This document shows, in pieces, positions 9,886 through 17,271 of a stretch of 64,000 nt of DNA. Under the pieces are notes generated by a model. That model did not search any database and was not told the DNA's origin. It saw only the letters and a program-made list of their open reading frames with translations. Within the stretch, counting starts at the first letter, position 1. Each line of letters opens with the position of its first letter. A program made the position numbers and the translations under genes. Source of the DNA: Pantoea agglomerans NBRC 102470 (lineage in GTDB: Bacteria > Pseudomonadota > Gammaproteobacteria > Enterobacterales > Enterobacteriaceae); the NCBI RefSeq assembly GCF_001598475.1, contig NZ_BCZA01000002.1, positions 1 to 64,000 of the forward strand, in the 5' to 3' direction.

Positions 9886-10291
9886 AAAGCGCACGCTGAT
9901 GCTGATGCTGATGCTGATGACTACTGTCTTTGCAGGCTGGCGACTTTCGCAGTTATCACCGCTTGAACAGTCGATCATCAGGAAAGTTAACGTCAGCAGC
10001 AGGATTAACCTTTACATCACCGAAGCCAGTGCGGGTGCCACAACTGCCTTCTCATACCGTTTTTATCTTTATGATGCATCCCGAAGCGATGAATCTTTTA
10101 AAGAAAGTCTGAACGACGACCTAAAGCCTTTCCTGATCACCTCAGATGGTGACGTCTTTCCTCGGGTTCGTGATAAGACGGTATATTTGACGATAAACGG
10201 CGAGATTTTCGCTTTCCACAATTTGCCTGGTATTCGCATCAACGAGGAGCCCTATTCCGTCCCGGTCTTCCTCACCGCTTCACCACTTTGA
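9863..10291 (+). CDS. Probable membrane-anchored immunity protein for the Ntox44 toxin
   Basis: No family was recognised. The 142-residue product has a short basic N-terminus (NVPVFKKR), one hydrophobic helix (TLMLMLMLMTTVFAGW, residues 11-26) and a soluble C-terminal domain of about 110 residues. By the positive-inside rule that domain should face the periplasm. The start codon lies inside the toxin gene (23-bp overlap), the tight coupling expected of an immunity gene. The role is inferred from position only. A chaperone, or an accessory lipoprotein-like factor, is a less likely alternative. Confidence 0.55.
   Translation: MQNVPVFKKRTLMLMLMLMTTVFAGWRLSQLSPLEQSIIRKVNVSSRINLYITEASAGATTAFSYRFYLYDASRSDESFKESLNDDLKPFLITSDGDVFPRVRDKTVYLTINGEIFAFHNLPGIRINEEPYSVPVFLTASPL
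9895..9918 (+). repeat. Hexanucleotide tandem repeat in the immunity gene
   Basis: Four perfect tandem copies of GCTGAT encode the Leu-Met run of the membrane helix. The unit is six bases, so slippage would lengthen or shorten the helix by two residues without shifting the frame. Confidence 0.85.
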
Positions 10292-10349
10292 TCCCCTTTG
10301 CTTGCAATCCCTTCCCCGTCCAGGCAGGCATGCCACTCTATAAAAACCA

Positions 10350-10438
10350 AAAAAAAGCCCGCCAACAGGCGGGCAACGATACTGGAAGCAATGTGAGCAA
10401 TGTCGTGCTCTTCTTCGGCAGAGCCACCGTCGAAGCGC
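10350..10438 (-). ncRNA. ryhB: RyhB, Fur-regulated iron-sparing small RNA
   Basis: The minus strand from 10404 to 10385 reads GACATTGCTCACATTGCTTC, the conserved pairing core of enterobacterial RyhB. It is followed by a GC-rich hairpin (GCCCGCC-TGTT-GGCGGGC, 10357-10374) and eight U residues (10349-10356), a normal Hfq-binding terminator. A Fur box directly overlaps the promoter, and the inferred RNA is about 89 nt, compared with about 90 nt in E. coli. RyhB pairs with mRNAs of iron-using proteins (sdhC, sodB and others) and lowers them when iron is scarce. Start and end are estimates from the -10 hexamer TATTAT and the T-run. Confidence 0.93.
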
Positions 10439-10446
10439 AGATGAAT

Positions 10447-10465
10447 AATAATCATTCTTATTATC
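10447..10465 (-). promoter_or_regulatory. Fur box in the ryhB promoter
   Basis: The minus strand reads GATAATAAGAATGATTATT, matching the Fur consensus GATAATGATAATCATTATC at 15 of 19 positions. It overlaps the probable -10 element (10445-10450), so Fe-Fur would block ryhB transcription. It also lies about 160 bp upstream of sapA, divergently. Confidence 0.85.
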
Positions 10466-10626
10466 ATCTGTAAACAAGTTATTGAGAATTTTTCTCATTA
10501 CCACACCTTCTGTACGCTCTTTTTACCGCCGCGATGATGAAAATCAGTCTGGCAGCGGTTGCAGGTTTTGGGACAATGCCCGCTTTGCGATACACTCTGT
10601 TTAATGCCTCAAAATCGTTGAGTTCT

Positions 10627-12249
10627 ATGTCAAAACTATTATGTTCGCTGTTGCTAAGTCTCAGCGTGTTGAGTGCCCCTGCGTGGTCAGCGCCTGCGGG
10701 TGATATCCGCCAGACCGGCTTCGTCTATTGCGTCAGCGGCACGCTGAACACCTTTAATCCGCAGATGGCCAGCAGCGGGCTGACTGTCGATACGCTGGCG
10801 GCACAACTCTATGACCGCCTGCTGGATGTCGATCCTTACACCTATCGTCTCAAGCCCGATCTGGCGTCCAGCTGGGAAGTGCGCGATAACGGCGCAACGT
10901 ATCGCTTTCATCTGCGCAGCGGCGTGCAGTTTCAGCAGACGAATCAGTTCCGCCCCTCCCGGGCGCTGAACGCCGACGATGTCGTGTTCAGCTTCGCCCG
11001 GATGTTTGACCGCAATCACCCCTGGCACAACGTCAATGGCGGCAACTATCCCTACTTTGACAGTCTGCAATTTTCAGACTCCGTGCAGAGCGTGAAGAAA
11101 ATCGATAACAGAACGGTTGAGTTCAGGTTAAACAGCCCGGATGCGTCGTTCCTGTGGCACATGGCGACCCACTATGCGCCAGTGCTGTCGAAAGAGTATG
11201 CCGACCAGCTCACCGCGCAGGGCCGGCAGGAAGAGATGGACAGACAACCGGTTGGCACCGGTCCTTATCAGCTCAGTGAATACCGTACCGGTCAGTACAT
11301 CCGCCTGGCGCGCAATCCTCACTACTGGAAAGGGGTGCCGCGTCTGCAACAGGCGGTGATCGATCTCGGCTCGGGCGGCACCGGGCGGCTTTCCAAGCTT
11401 CTGACCGGTGAATGTGACGTGCTTGCCTATCCCGCGGCCAGCCAGCTCACCATCCTGCGCGATGACCCGCGCCTGCGGATGACGCTGCGTCCCGGCATGA
11501 ACATCGCCTATCTGGCCTTTAATACCCGCAAGCCGCCGCTCGACCGCCCTGAGGTGCGTCACGCGCTGGCGCTGGCGATCAACAATGAGCGGTTGATGGA
11601 GTCAATCTATTACGGCACCGCCGAAACCGCCGCCTCGATATTACCTCGCGCCTCATGGGCATATGATAATGATGCGCGCATCACCAGCTATGATCCGGAG
11701 AAGTCCCGTGCCGCGCTGGCGGCTCTGGGCATCAGCGATCTGCATCTGCGGCTGGTGGTGCCTGCCGCGTCGCAGTCGTGGAATCCCAGCCCGCTGAAAA
11801 CCGCCGAACTGTTGCAGGCGGATCTGGCGCAGGTTGGCGTCCGGCTGACCATTGTGCCGGTAGAGGGGCGTTTTCAGGAGGCGCAGCTGATGGCGATGAA
11901 TCATGATCTGACACTGTCAGGCTGGGCCACCGACAGTAACGATCCAGACAGTTTCTTCCGGCCGCTGCTCAGTTGTGCGGCGATTCGCTCGCAGACCAAT
12001 TACGCGCACTGGTGCTCGCCGGCCTTTGACGAAACGCTGCAGAATGCGCTGTTATCACAACAACTCTCTGGCCGCATCGACAGTTATGACAAAGCGCAGC
12101 AGATTCTGGCGCAGGAGTTGCCGGTGCTGCCGCTGGCATCCTCTCTGCGACTGCAGGCGTTTCGTCATGATATTAAAGGGCTGGTCCTGAGTCCGTTTGG
12201 CAACGCCTCGTTTGCCGGGGTTTATCGTGAAAGCGATAAGGAAAAGTAA
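10627..12249 (+). CDS. sapA: SapA, periplasmic peptide-binding protein of the Sap transporter
   Basis: SapA is the solute-binding component (SBP_bac_5 family) of the Sap ABC importer. That importer is linked to resistance to host antimicrobial peptides and, in E. coli, to putrescine and potassium physiology. The product is 540 residues with a Sec signal peptide (KLLCSLLLSLSVLSAPAWSA) and the DppA/OppA-type signature after it. The open frame extends 93 bases upstream, but the ATG at 10627 places the signal peptide correctly and gives a family-like length. The stop is followed directly by sapB. Confidence 0.93.
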   Translation: MSKLLCSLLLSLSVLSAPAWSAPAGDIRQTGFVYCVSGTLNTFNPQMASSGLTVDTLAAQLYDRLLDVDPYTYRLKPDLASSWEVRDNGATYRFHLRSGVQFQQTNQFRPSRALNADDVVFSFARMFDRNHPWHNVNGGNYPYFDSLQFSDSVQSVKKIDNRTVEFRLNSPDASFLWHMATHYAPVLSKEYADQLTAQGRQEEMDRQPVGTGPYQLSEYRTGQYIRLARNPHYWKGVPRLQQAVIDLGSGGTGRLSKLLTGECDVLAYPAASQLTILRDDPRLRMTLRPGMNIAYLAFNTRKPPLDRPEVRHALALAINNERLMESIYYGTAETAASILPRASWAYDNDARITSYDPEKSRAALAALGISDLHLRLVVPAASQSWNPSPLKTAELLQADLAQVGVRLTIVPVEGRFQEAQLMAMNHDLTLSGWATDSNDPDSFFRPLLSCAAIRSQTNYAHWCSPAFDETLQNALLSQQLSGRIDSYDKAQQILAQELPVLPLASSLRLQAFRHDIKGLVLSPFGNASFAGVYRESDKEK

Positions 12250-13215
12250 GTGATTATCTATATTTTGCGGCGCCTGCTGCTACTGATCATTACCCTGTTT
12301 CTGCTGTCGCTGGTGAGCTTCAGCCTGAGCTACTTTACGCCTGACGCACCGCTGGAAGGCGCGGCGCTCTCGGACGCCTGGTGGTTCTGGTTTAAAGGGA
12401 TGCTGCAGTTTGATTTCGGCGTCTCCAGCACCAACGGTCAGGAGATTGGCCTGCAACTGCGTGAGGTTTTCCCGGCCACCATGGAGTTGTGCATCCTGGC
12501 GTTTCTGTTCGCGCTGCTGGTCGGGATCCCGCTGGGGATCTGTGCCGGCGTGATGCGCAATAAATGGCAGGACAAAACCATCAGTGCGCTGGCGCTGATT
12601 GGCTTCTCTGCGCCAATTTTCTGGCTGGCGCTACTGCTGACGCTGTTCTTCTCGCTGACGCTGGGCTGGCTGCCGGTGTCCGGTCGTCACGACCTGCTCT
12701 ATCCGGTGCAGAGTGTCACTGGCTTTGCGCTGATTGATGCCTGGATGAGTCCTTCGCCCTGGCGACATGAGATGATAATCAGCGTCCTGAACCACCTGAT
12801 TTTACCGGTGCTGGTGCTGGCGATGGCGCCGACGACGGAAGTGATCCGCCTGCTGCGCAACAGCACCAGCGACGTGATGGACAAAAATTATGTCAAAGCG
12901 GCGGCCACGCGGGGTCTTTCGCCGTTTACCGTGATCCGCCGCCACGTGCTGCATAATGCGCTGCCGCCGGTGATCCCGCGTCTGGGTCTGCAATTTTCCA
13001 CCATGCTGACGCTGGCGATGATCACCGAGATGGTCTTTAACTGGCCGGGTCTGGGCCGCTGGTTGATCAACGCGATTCGACAGCAGGATTACGCGGCGAT
13101 CTCCGCTGGCGTGATGGTGATTGGCGGGCTGGTGATTCTGGTCAATGTGATTTCTGACGTGATTGGTGCGGCCATGAATCCGCTGAAACATAAGGAATGG
13201 TATGCCCTCCGCTAA
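12250..13215 (+). CDS. sapB: SapB, Sap transporter permease
   Basis: SapB is an inner-membrane permease of the Dpp/Opp type, forming the channel with SapC. The 321 residues equal the E. coli length. The start is GTG, immediately after the sapA stop. The EAA loop typical of ABC permeases is seen near residue 210 ([28 protein letters not shown]). The last codons (KEWYALR, stop) run through the left repeat of the inserted island. The stop codon itself is supplied by island DNA (CGC TAA rather than CGA TAA), so the insertion left the protein unchanged. Confidence 0.94.
   Translation: MIIYILRRLLLLIITLFLLSLVSFSLSYFTPDAPLEGAALSDAWWFWFKGMLQFDFGVSSTNGQEIGLQLREVFPATMELCILAFLFALLVGIPLGICAGVMRNKWQDKTISALALIGFSAPIFWLALLLTLFFSLTLGWLPVSGRHDLLYPVQSVTGFALIDAWMSPSPWRHEMIISVLNHLILPVLVLAMAPTTEVIRLLRNSTSDVMDKNYVKAAATRGLSPFTVIRRHVLHNALPPVIPRLGLQFSTMLTLAMITEMVFNWPGLGRWLINAIRQQDYAAISAGVMVIGGLVILVNVISDVIGAAMNPLKHKEWYALR
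13200..13211 (+). repeat. Left end (attL-like) of the sapB/sapC island
   Basis: The 12 bases GTATGCCCTCCG at the end of sapB recur exactly at 17260-17271, where they contain the sapC start codon. Joining the two copies restores an overlapping sapB-sapC junction like that of E. coli, so this is the crossover core of an insertion. Confidence 0.85.
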
Positions 13216-13366
13216 CGCTCAGGGCGCTAAGGCAAACATAGAATAAACATATGACTTTTGTCTTTCAGAAGTCGTGCTGCAAGCAGGAATTGATGTACAC
13301 GAATATTGTTCCTGCAGAAACCGATTTAAGTTCGAAGCGTAATAATTAATGAGGAGATGAACATTT

Positions 13367-13573
13367 ATGGATGAAGTTGATCTGGCACAGGAGCGTGAAG
13401 AAGCGCATCTCGCTGCCTCTCTGGCAGCTCGTAAGGCCAAACTTAAAAGCCCAAACGGCTTATGCATCTGGTGTAAAGATGAGCCCGTAGTGGCTGAAAC
13501 TGCTTTCTGTTCAAGCGAGTGTGATGAGGATTATCACAAGCATCGCCGGGAGCAGAGCCAGCGGATTGTTTGA
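13367..13573 (+). CDS. Small zinc-finger protein, phage TraR/DksA-like
   Basis: The 68-residue product has an N-terminal helix (DEVDLAQEREEAHLAASLAARKA) and then a four-cysteine cluster (CIWC ... FCSSEC), as in small TraR/DksA-type zinc-finger proteins common on phages and plasmids. Such proteins can bind the RNA polymerase secondary channel. Whether this one does is unknown, because the cysteine spacing is not the classical one. A ribosome-binding site GAGGAGA precedes the ATG. It is the first gene of the island after attL. Confidence 0.6.
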   Translation: MDEVDLAQEREEAHLAASLAARKAKLKSPNGLCIWCKDEPVVAETAFCSSECDEDYHKHRREQSQRIV

Positions 13574-13584
13574 AAGAGAATGAA

Positions 13585-13614
13585 GTCACCCGGTCAGGCT
13601 ATTACGCGGGTGAC
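13585..13614 (+). terminator. Possible terminator after the zinc-finger gene
   Basis: The inverted repeat GTCACCCG / CGGGTGAC with a 14-base loop lies 12 bp past the stop codon. No clear T-run follows, so its activity is uncertain. Confidence 0.35.
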
Positions 13615-13867
13615 TCAGATAAACTTGATATAAATGTCAGGCAGCCCTCACAAATATAAAGCAATAAAACGACATCGCTTGATAGATTCTTGATATTTCC
13701 TTGCCTTTACGTTGATAAAAAAAATACATAATGCCCTGATTAAATGTCACAACAGAGACCATCTGTCCGGAATTAGTGACAGGAAAAAATAGCATAGGGT
13801 GGCTGACATTCAGGAGCCATCTTTTTAACTCGATTTATCAGAACAACTATCAGGTTTAACATTTTAT

Positions 13868-14758
13868 ATGAGCCACTTCAAAAGAATGCTTTACGGCTGG
13901 GAAAAATCCGACGCTGGCATTTATGAGCACTGTTTTAACCGTTTTGGCGGGAGTGTTAATATGCATCCTGACGTGATCAGGTTTTTCTCATCTCGCACAG
14001 GTCATGAGGCAACGTATTTTCATAAAGTAAAGCAAGGTGGCTATATTGCCGCATATGCCCTGCTGGATCACTCACGGATAGGTGTCGATCAATGGAAAAA
14101 GTTCCCGCTATCTTATGATGAGATCATGGTGCCAGCGGCTAAAAATGCTTCTATGTGTTTCCCTGAAAGAACCAATAAAATGTCACATTTCAACAAGCAC
14201 AACTTCATAAATTTTAACTTTTCTTTTGCCCGAAAAAATAAAGTGTGCTTTGTAAAAGAGAGCTATTCAGTAAAAACTGAAAAGAATCGCCGCAACGAAT
14301 ACAACCGGTTCACACGTGCGGGTGGCCGCTGCTGTGATATGAATCAATTCAGCCCAGAAGAGCTGGCAGACTATTATATCTTCCTTTTTAAATCCCGTTT
14401 CTCTGACAGCATAACCTGTTATTCCAGAGAGAACCTGATCACGCTTATCATTGCCATGAAAAGGATGCTCTTCGGCTATATTCTTTTTGTAGGGAACGAG
14501 CCGTGCGCGATGGATCTGCTCTTCATGGCTGAGAGTGAACACATTATCTATTTTGATGTGCCAAACGGCGGCGTTAACATGAAATATTCGGACCTTAGCC
14601 CGGGTAGTTTACTTATGTGGAAAAACATTGGTGCGGCAAGGGACTTCTGTAAACAGACGGGAAAAGAGATGAGGCTTTCAATCGGCTCACTTGATAAAGA
14701 ATGGACGTATAAGCTTCGCTGGGCGGATGCGCACTCCACGGGGAAAACAATTTTTTAA
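13868..14758 (+). CDS. Mig-14-like protein, probable antimicrobial-peptide resistance factor
   Basis: The 296-residue protein resembles the Salmonella Mig-14 family as I remember it: an N-terminal GWEKSDAGIYEHCFNRFGGS followed by VNMHPDVIRF, an acyltransferase (GNAT/FemAB-like) fold, and a C-terminal KEWTYKLRWA. Salmonella mig-14 is PhoP-controlled, is needed for resistance to cationic antimicrobial peptides and supports persistence in macrophages. The gene is AT-rich compared with its hosts. Its position inside the sap peptide-resistance operon fits the same theme. A generic FemAB-like acyltransferase is the main alternative. Confidence 0.7.
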   Translation: MSHFKRMLYGWEKSDAGIYEHCFNRFGGSVNMHPDVIRFFSSRTGHEATYFHKVKQGGYIAAYALLDHSRIGVDQWKKFPLSYDEIMVPAAKNASMCFPERTNKMSHFNKHNFINFNFSFARKNKVCFVKESYSVKTEKNRRNEYNRFTRAGGRCCDMNQFSPEELADYYIFLFKSRFSDSITCYSRENLITLIIAMKRMLFGYILFVGNEPCAMDLLFMAESEHIIYFDVPNGGVNMKYSDLSPGSLLMWKNIGAARDFCKQTGKEMRLSIGSLDKEWTYKLRWADAHSTGKTIF

Positions 14759-14963
14759 TCTTTCTTAGGAATCAGGCTTATTTTCTGCAACAGAGCGGCT
14801 GAAAATTAGCACAAAACGGCGCGTTCCTGAATTGCCAGGCACCCATGAAGGGTGTTTAAAGATAAAACGTTTAATCTCAGGGCCGATTTTAATTTTTTAT
14901 GCATCGCGGTCCTTCCCCGCCGTCCTGTAGATAATAATTTGCTGCGGATGCAATCAGGTAAAC

Positions 14964-15374
14964 CTACGGCATTATGTAAGCTCTCAACCGCTGCCTGAAA
15001 ATGGCGTCATCCCTAGGGAAGCAGAGAGAGTTCTTATCTGATTTTTTTTCAGCATCAGTGATTCGCCAGATGCCAGGAGGCATACCAAAATGTCGTGAGA
15101 AGGCGCGAGTGAACGTTTGCTGTGAGTCGTAGTTGAACTGATCAGCCACCTCTGCAATAGTGGCTTCAGTAAACCTTAAACTCAGCGAGGCCGCCTGCAT
15201 TCTGGTGTTATTAATATATTTCCCGAGGCTGACTCCGGAATGCTTTGTGAACATTCTGTTAAGGTGCCATTTTGAATATCCACTTTTTTTAGCCACTTTA
15301 TCCAGGCTTATTTTTTCATCCGCATGATCATCAATCCATTCTGTTAATGCATTAAAGAAGTTTTTATCTGTCAT
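14964..15374 (-). CDS. AraC/XylS regulator of the RamA/MarA/SoxS type
   Basis: The 136-residue product is almost entirely the two-helix-turn-helix AraC domain, without an effector domain, as in MarA, SoxS and RamA. Typical elements are FFNALTEWIDDH, GYSKWHLNRMF, the mid-domain IAEVADQFNYDSQQTFTRAF and PPGIWR. RamA-type proteins activate efflux pumps and porin repression through marboxes. The C-terminal tail (about 30 residues) is unrelated to RamA. Being small and on the island, it may control mig-14 or host envelope genes, which is inference. Confidence 0.75.
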   Translation of the reverse strand: MTDKNFFNALTEWIDDHADEKISLDKVAKKSGYSKWHLNRMFTKHSGVSLGKYINNTRMQAASLSLRFTEATIAEVADQFNYDSQQTFTRAFSRHFGMPPGIWRITDAEKKSDKNSLCFPRDDAIFRQRLRAYIMP

Positions 15375-15678
15375 GCCGTTCCCCTTTTGCGTTTTTTGCG
15401 GTCTCTTTTAATTAAAATCCATTGTCACACAAAATTTAATTCTATATTGATCGTTTGCAATTACTTTATCTAAGCTCCTTTCATTTTATTCTCGCCACCG
15501 ATTTATCTCCTTTAGTAAAGAGTTCACTCTCAGGACGCGACTATCCCCTAAAGTCATCAATGAACAATCTGGAAATGATGAAGAATCTGTCAATGTTGCA
15601 CAAAAAGGGATCTCTGTTGAGGCGAACGTCTTAGGTGTTGGATTATCCGTCTTCCGTGGAAGATTTACGGTGTATTAC

Positions 15679-15894
15679 TCATGCAGCATCATGAACGATT
15701 TCCTGTGCGGGTTCCGGCAGGGTTTCAGTAGTGAGCCATTCGCGTAGCGCGTCTGCACCTGAAACCGCCAGGCGGGCATGCTTCCACAGCGGTCTGAACA
15801 CCGGGACACCTGAAGCCAGCCGGTAATCGCGCGTAATATCGGAATCAGGTAATTCACTGAGATGCCTGATATTTTCAGGATAGTCTAAAATTCT
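15679..15894 (-). pseudogene. Possible C-terminal remnant of a lost gene
   Basis: One minus-strand frame stays open for 71 codons and has a protein-like composition (LPDSDITRDYRLASGVPVF, then ALREWLTTETLPEP) ending at a TGA at 15679. It has no start codon and a stop just upstream. The family was not recognised. It may be the tail of a gene cut by an earlier rearrangement in the island. Chance cannot be excluded. Confidence 0.3.
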
Positions 15895-15957
15895 TTAAGT
15901 AGGCGTCAGCAACAAACCTCGCGGTAACGACGCGGTTTATCAGAAAGAGGACGAAAA

Positions 15958-16161
15958 ATGAAATTCGCTGTAATTTTTGAAGATACCGGCGTTGAAGAGG
16001 AACATGAGTTTGACACCAAACCTGTTGCCGGAGATTTAGTGACGTTAACGCGCGATGGGATAGGTAAAGATTATATCGTGATCATTGAGCCGGATCCTGA
16101 CCACACCCATGACGATGGGCCTGACGGACACCCGACAAAGGCCAGGGTCCGGCCAGCGTAG
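15958..16161 (+). CDS. Small hypothetical protein of the island
   Basis: No family was recognised. The 67-residue product is acidic, with alternating hydrophobic residues suggesting a small beta-rich fold (MKFAVIFEDTGVEEEHEFDT) and a His/Asp-rich tail (DPDHTHDDGPDGH) that could bind metal. A good ribosome-binding site (AAAGAGGA) precedes the ATG, which favours a real gene. Confidence 0.55.
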   Translation: MKFAVIFEDTGVEEEHEFDTKPVAGDLVTLTRDGIGKDYIVIIEPDPDHTHDDGPDGHPTKARVRPA

Positions 16162-16169
16162 CATCCGCT

Positions 16170-16790
16170 AAAATCTAATCCGCCGCCCAACAGAGGTAAT
16201 GCTGGTCAGTTAAGATTAGATTTGTAAAGGCTGTCACGGTCAGACGTGGCAGCTTTTTTTCCGGGCGAGCGAGCCGCAGTGCGGACCAGCGCACCTCTGC
16301 TGCTGCCGGGCCGTCCTCGCGCCGCTCACGCGGTACCTTCGGCTTTGACGTCGTGCCGACGAACCGTTCGGGGATCGGCCCTCCCTGGCCGGCCCCGAAC
16401 TGTCCACGCTTCCCGGCGTGGACTTCTGGCCCGTCGTCACGCCTCAGCGCTGCGGATAGCCCTTTCAGCAGCAGAGGCGCGCTGGCCTCCACTCTCGTGC
16501 CCTTTTTAACAATACACACTGAAGTTTCAGAGCAGGCCGGGGCCGGGCAGGGGCAGGCAATCCGCAGCGCTGAACAGAATGAGTCTGCCAGGAGAGCCCG
16601 CAGGACGCGGGCGAAAGGCGGGGCGGCACGGGATGTGCCATCCCCGGCGGTCCGTCAGGCAGAGGAATGACGTGAAGGAACCGCGCAGCGGCGCGAGGAC
16701 CGCCAGCCCCTGCCCGGCACCAGACTGCGTTATCACTTTTCACTTAACTGACTGGCATTACGCCCAACAGGGCGGTTTTTATTGCCTGTT
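16170..16790. repeat. Large GC-rich inverted repeat: two copies of one element head to head
   Basis: Three blocks occur on both sides in inverted orientation and in the same order. Block one is 16196-16214 with 16743-16761 (17 of 19 identical, GTAATGC..GTCAGTTAAG). Block two is 16313-16340 with 16674-16700 (nearly identical, core CGCGCCGCT). Block three is 16445-16457 with 16560-16572 (CAGCGCTGCGGAT, exact). The second-to-third block spacing is also equal (about 105 and 102 bp), so these are two inverted copies of one element of about 290 bp. The interior is far richer in GC than the island around it. No transposase is visible. It may be a MITE or paired insertion-sequence ends. Confidence 0.7.
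16230..16259 (+). terminator. Rho-independent terminator in the island
   Basis: A stem GGCTGTCACG / CGTGGCAGC (one G-U pair) with a GTCAGA-type loop is followed by seven or more T residues. It lies 70 bp past the stop of the small hypothetical gene and inside the left half of the large inverted repeat. Confidence 0.65.
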
Positions 16791-16943
16791 ATCCGGAGGT
16801 GAATATGACTTTTTTCACTCTGTTCAGGACGATATGCCGACGCGGATCATAACCCTTTGCAATCCAGAGCCGAAATTGCTGACGCCGTTTCCTTGCCTGT
16901 AACAGGGATATCGACGGATAATCCCCTGTAGACAGCTGACGGG

Positions 16944-17132
16944 CTAACCCTCCCAGCGATAACGGTAGAAAAATGTCACGCCGCCTCGAATGGAGAGCCT
17001 GACATTCAGTCCGGACGAGTTGAAGATAACCTCTGCTTTGTCGCGGCGCTTACCCAGCGCTTTCCTGAGCTTAGTGTCTGTCTGCAATGTGTACATCTTC
17101 TTTGCGTCTACGCAGAGGCGTACACAAAACAC
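16944..17132 (-). pseudogene. Truncated tyrosine integrase (N-terminal fragment)
   Basis: The 62-residue frame matches the N-terminal arm-binding domain (DUF4102 type) of P4-like tyrosine integrases: [25 protein letters not shown] and TFFYRYRW. A full integrase has about 400 residues. Here the frame ends at a TAG right after RYRWEG and the catalytic domain is missing. It reads away from the right end of the island, 128 bp from attR, the usual place of an integrase. The likely start is MYTLQTD at 17096. The fragment explains how the island arrived and why it is fixed. Confidence 0.75.
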
Positions 17133-17259
17133 ATAAATTAACGCTACTCAGAGTCAGCCATGATAAAGAAAGATAAAGCATGTCCTCAGGATAACCCTCT
17201 GATATGAGTGATTTTTATAAAGAAACGTTGTCCGAACTCAAGCACAATAAAGTGAAAGC

Positions 17260-17271
17260 GTATGCCCTCCG
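17260..17271 (+). repeat. Right end (attR-like) of the sapB/sapC island
   Basis: This is an exact copy of the 12-bp core GTATGCCCTCCG at 13200-13211. It contains the ATG of sapC (17262) and is followed by ATAATATC. The ATAA here would complete the ancestral sapB stop codon. Confidence 0.85.

Larger units (their letters stand above)
13200..17271. mobile_element. Genomic island integrated at the sapB-sapC junction
   Basis: About 4.06 kb separate sapB from sapC, which overlap in E. coli. The segment is bounded by 12-bp direct repeats, has a truncated tyrosine-integrase gene next to the right repeat, and carries genes in both directions with lower GC than the sap genes. Its cargo is a small zinc-finger gene, a Mig-14-like gene, a RamA/MarA-like regulator, a small unknown gene and a large GC-rich inverted repeat. 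It is probably immobile now because the integrase is broken. The island should separate sapCDF from the sapA promoter. Confidence 0.85.

Noticed and set aside
10252..10504. Two overlapping minus-strand ORFs of 71 and 74 residues
   Set aside because: They cover the RyhB RNA, its terminator and its Fur box. Neither has a ribosome-binding site or a protein-like pattern.
13840..13867. Possible PhoP box upstream of the Mig-14-like gene
   Set aside because: Only one half-site (GGTTTA) fits. The second half is poor, so PhoP control is not supported by sequence here.
16175..16902. Several ORFs of 60-114 residues on both strands in the GC-rich island segment
   Set aside because: They lie in the inverted repeat, overlap one another on both strands, and are Ala/Arg/Pro-rich as expected of non-coding GC-rich DNA with few stops.
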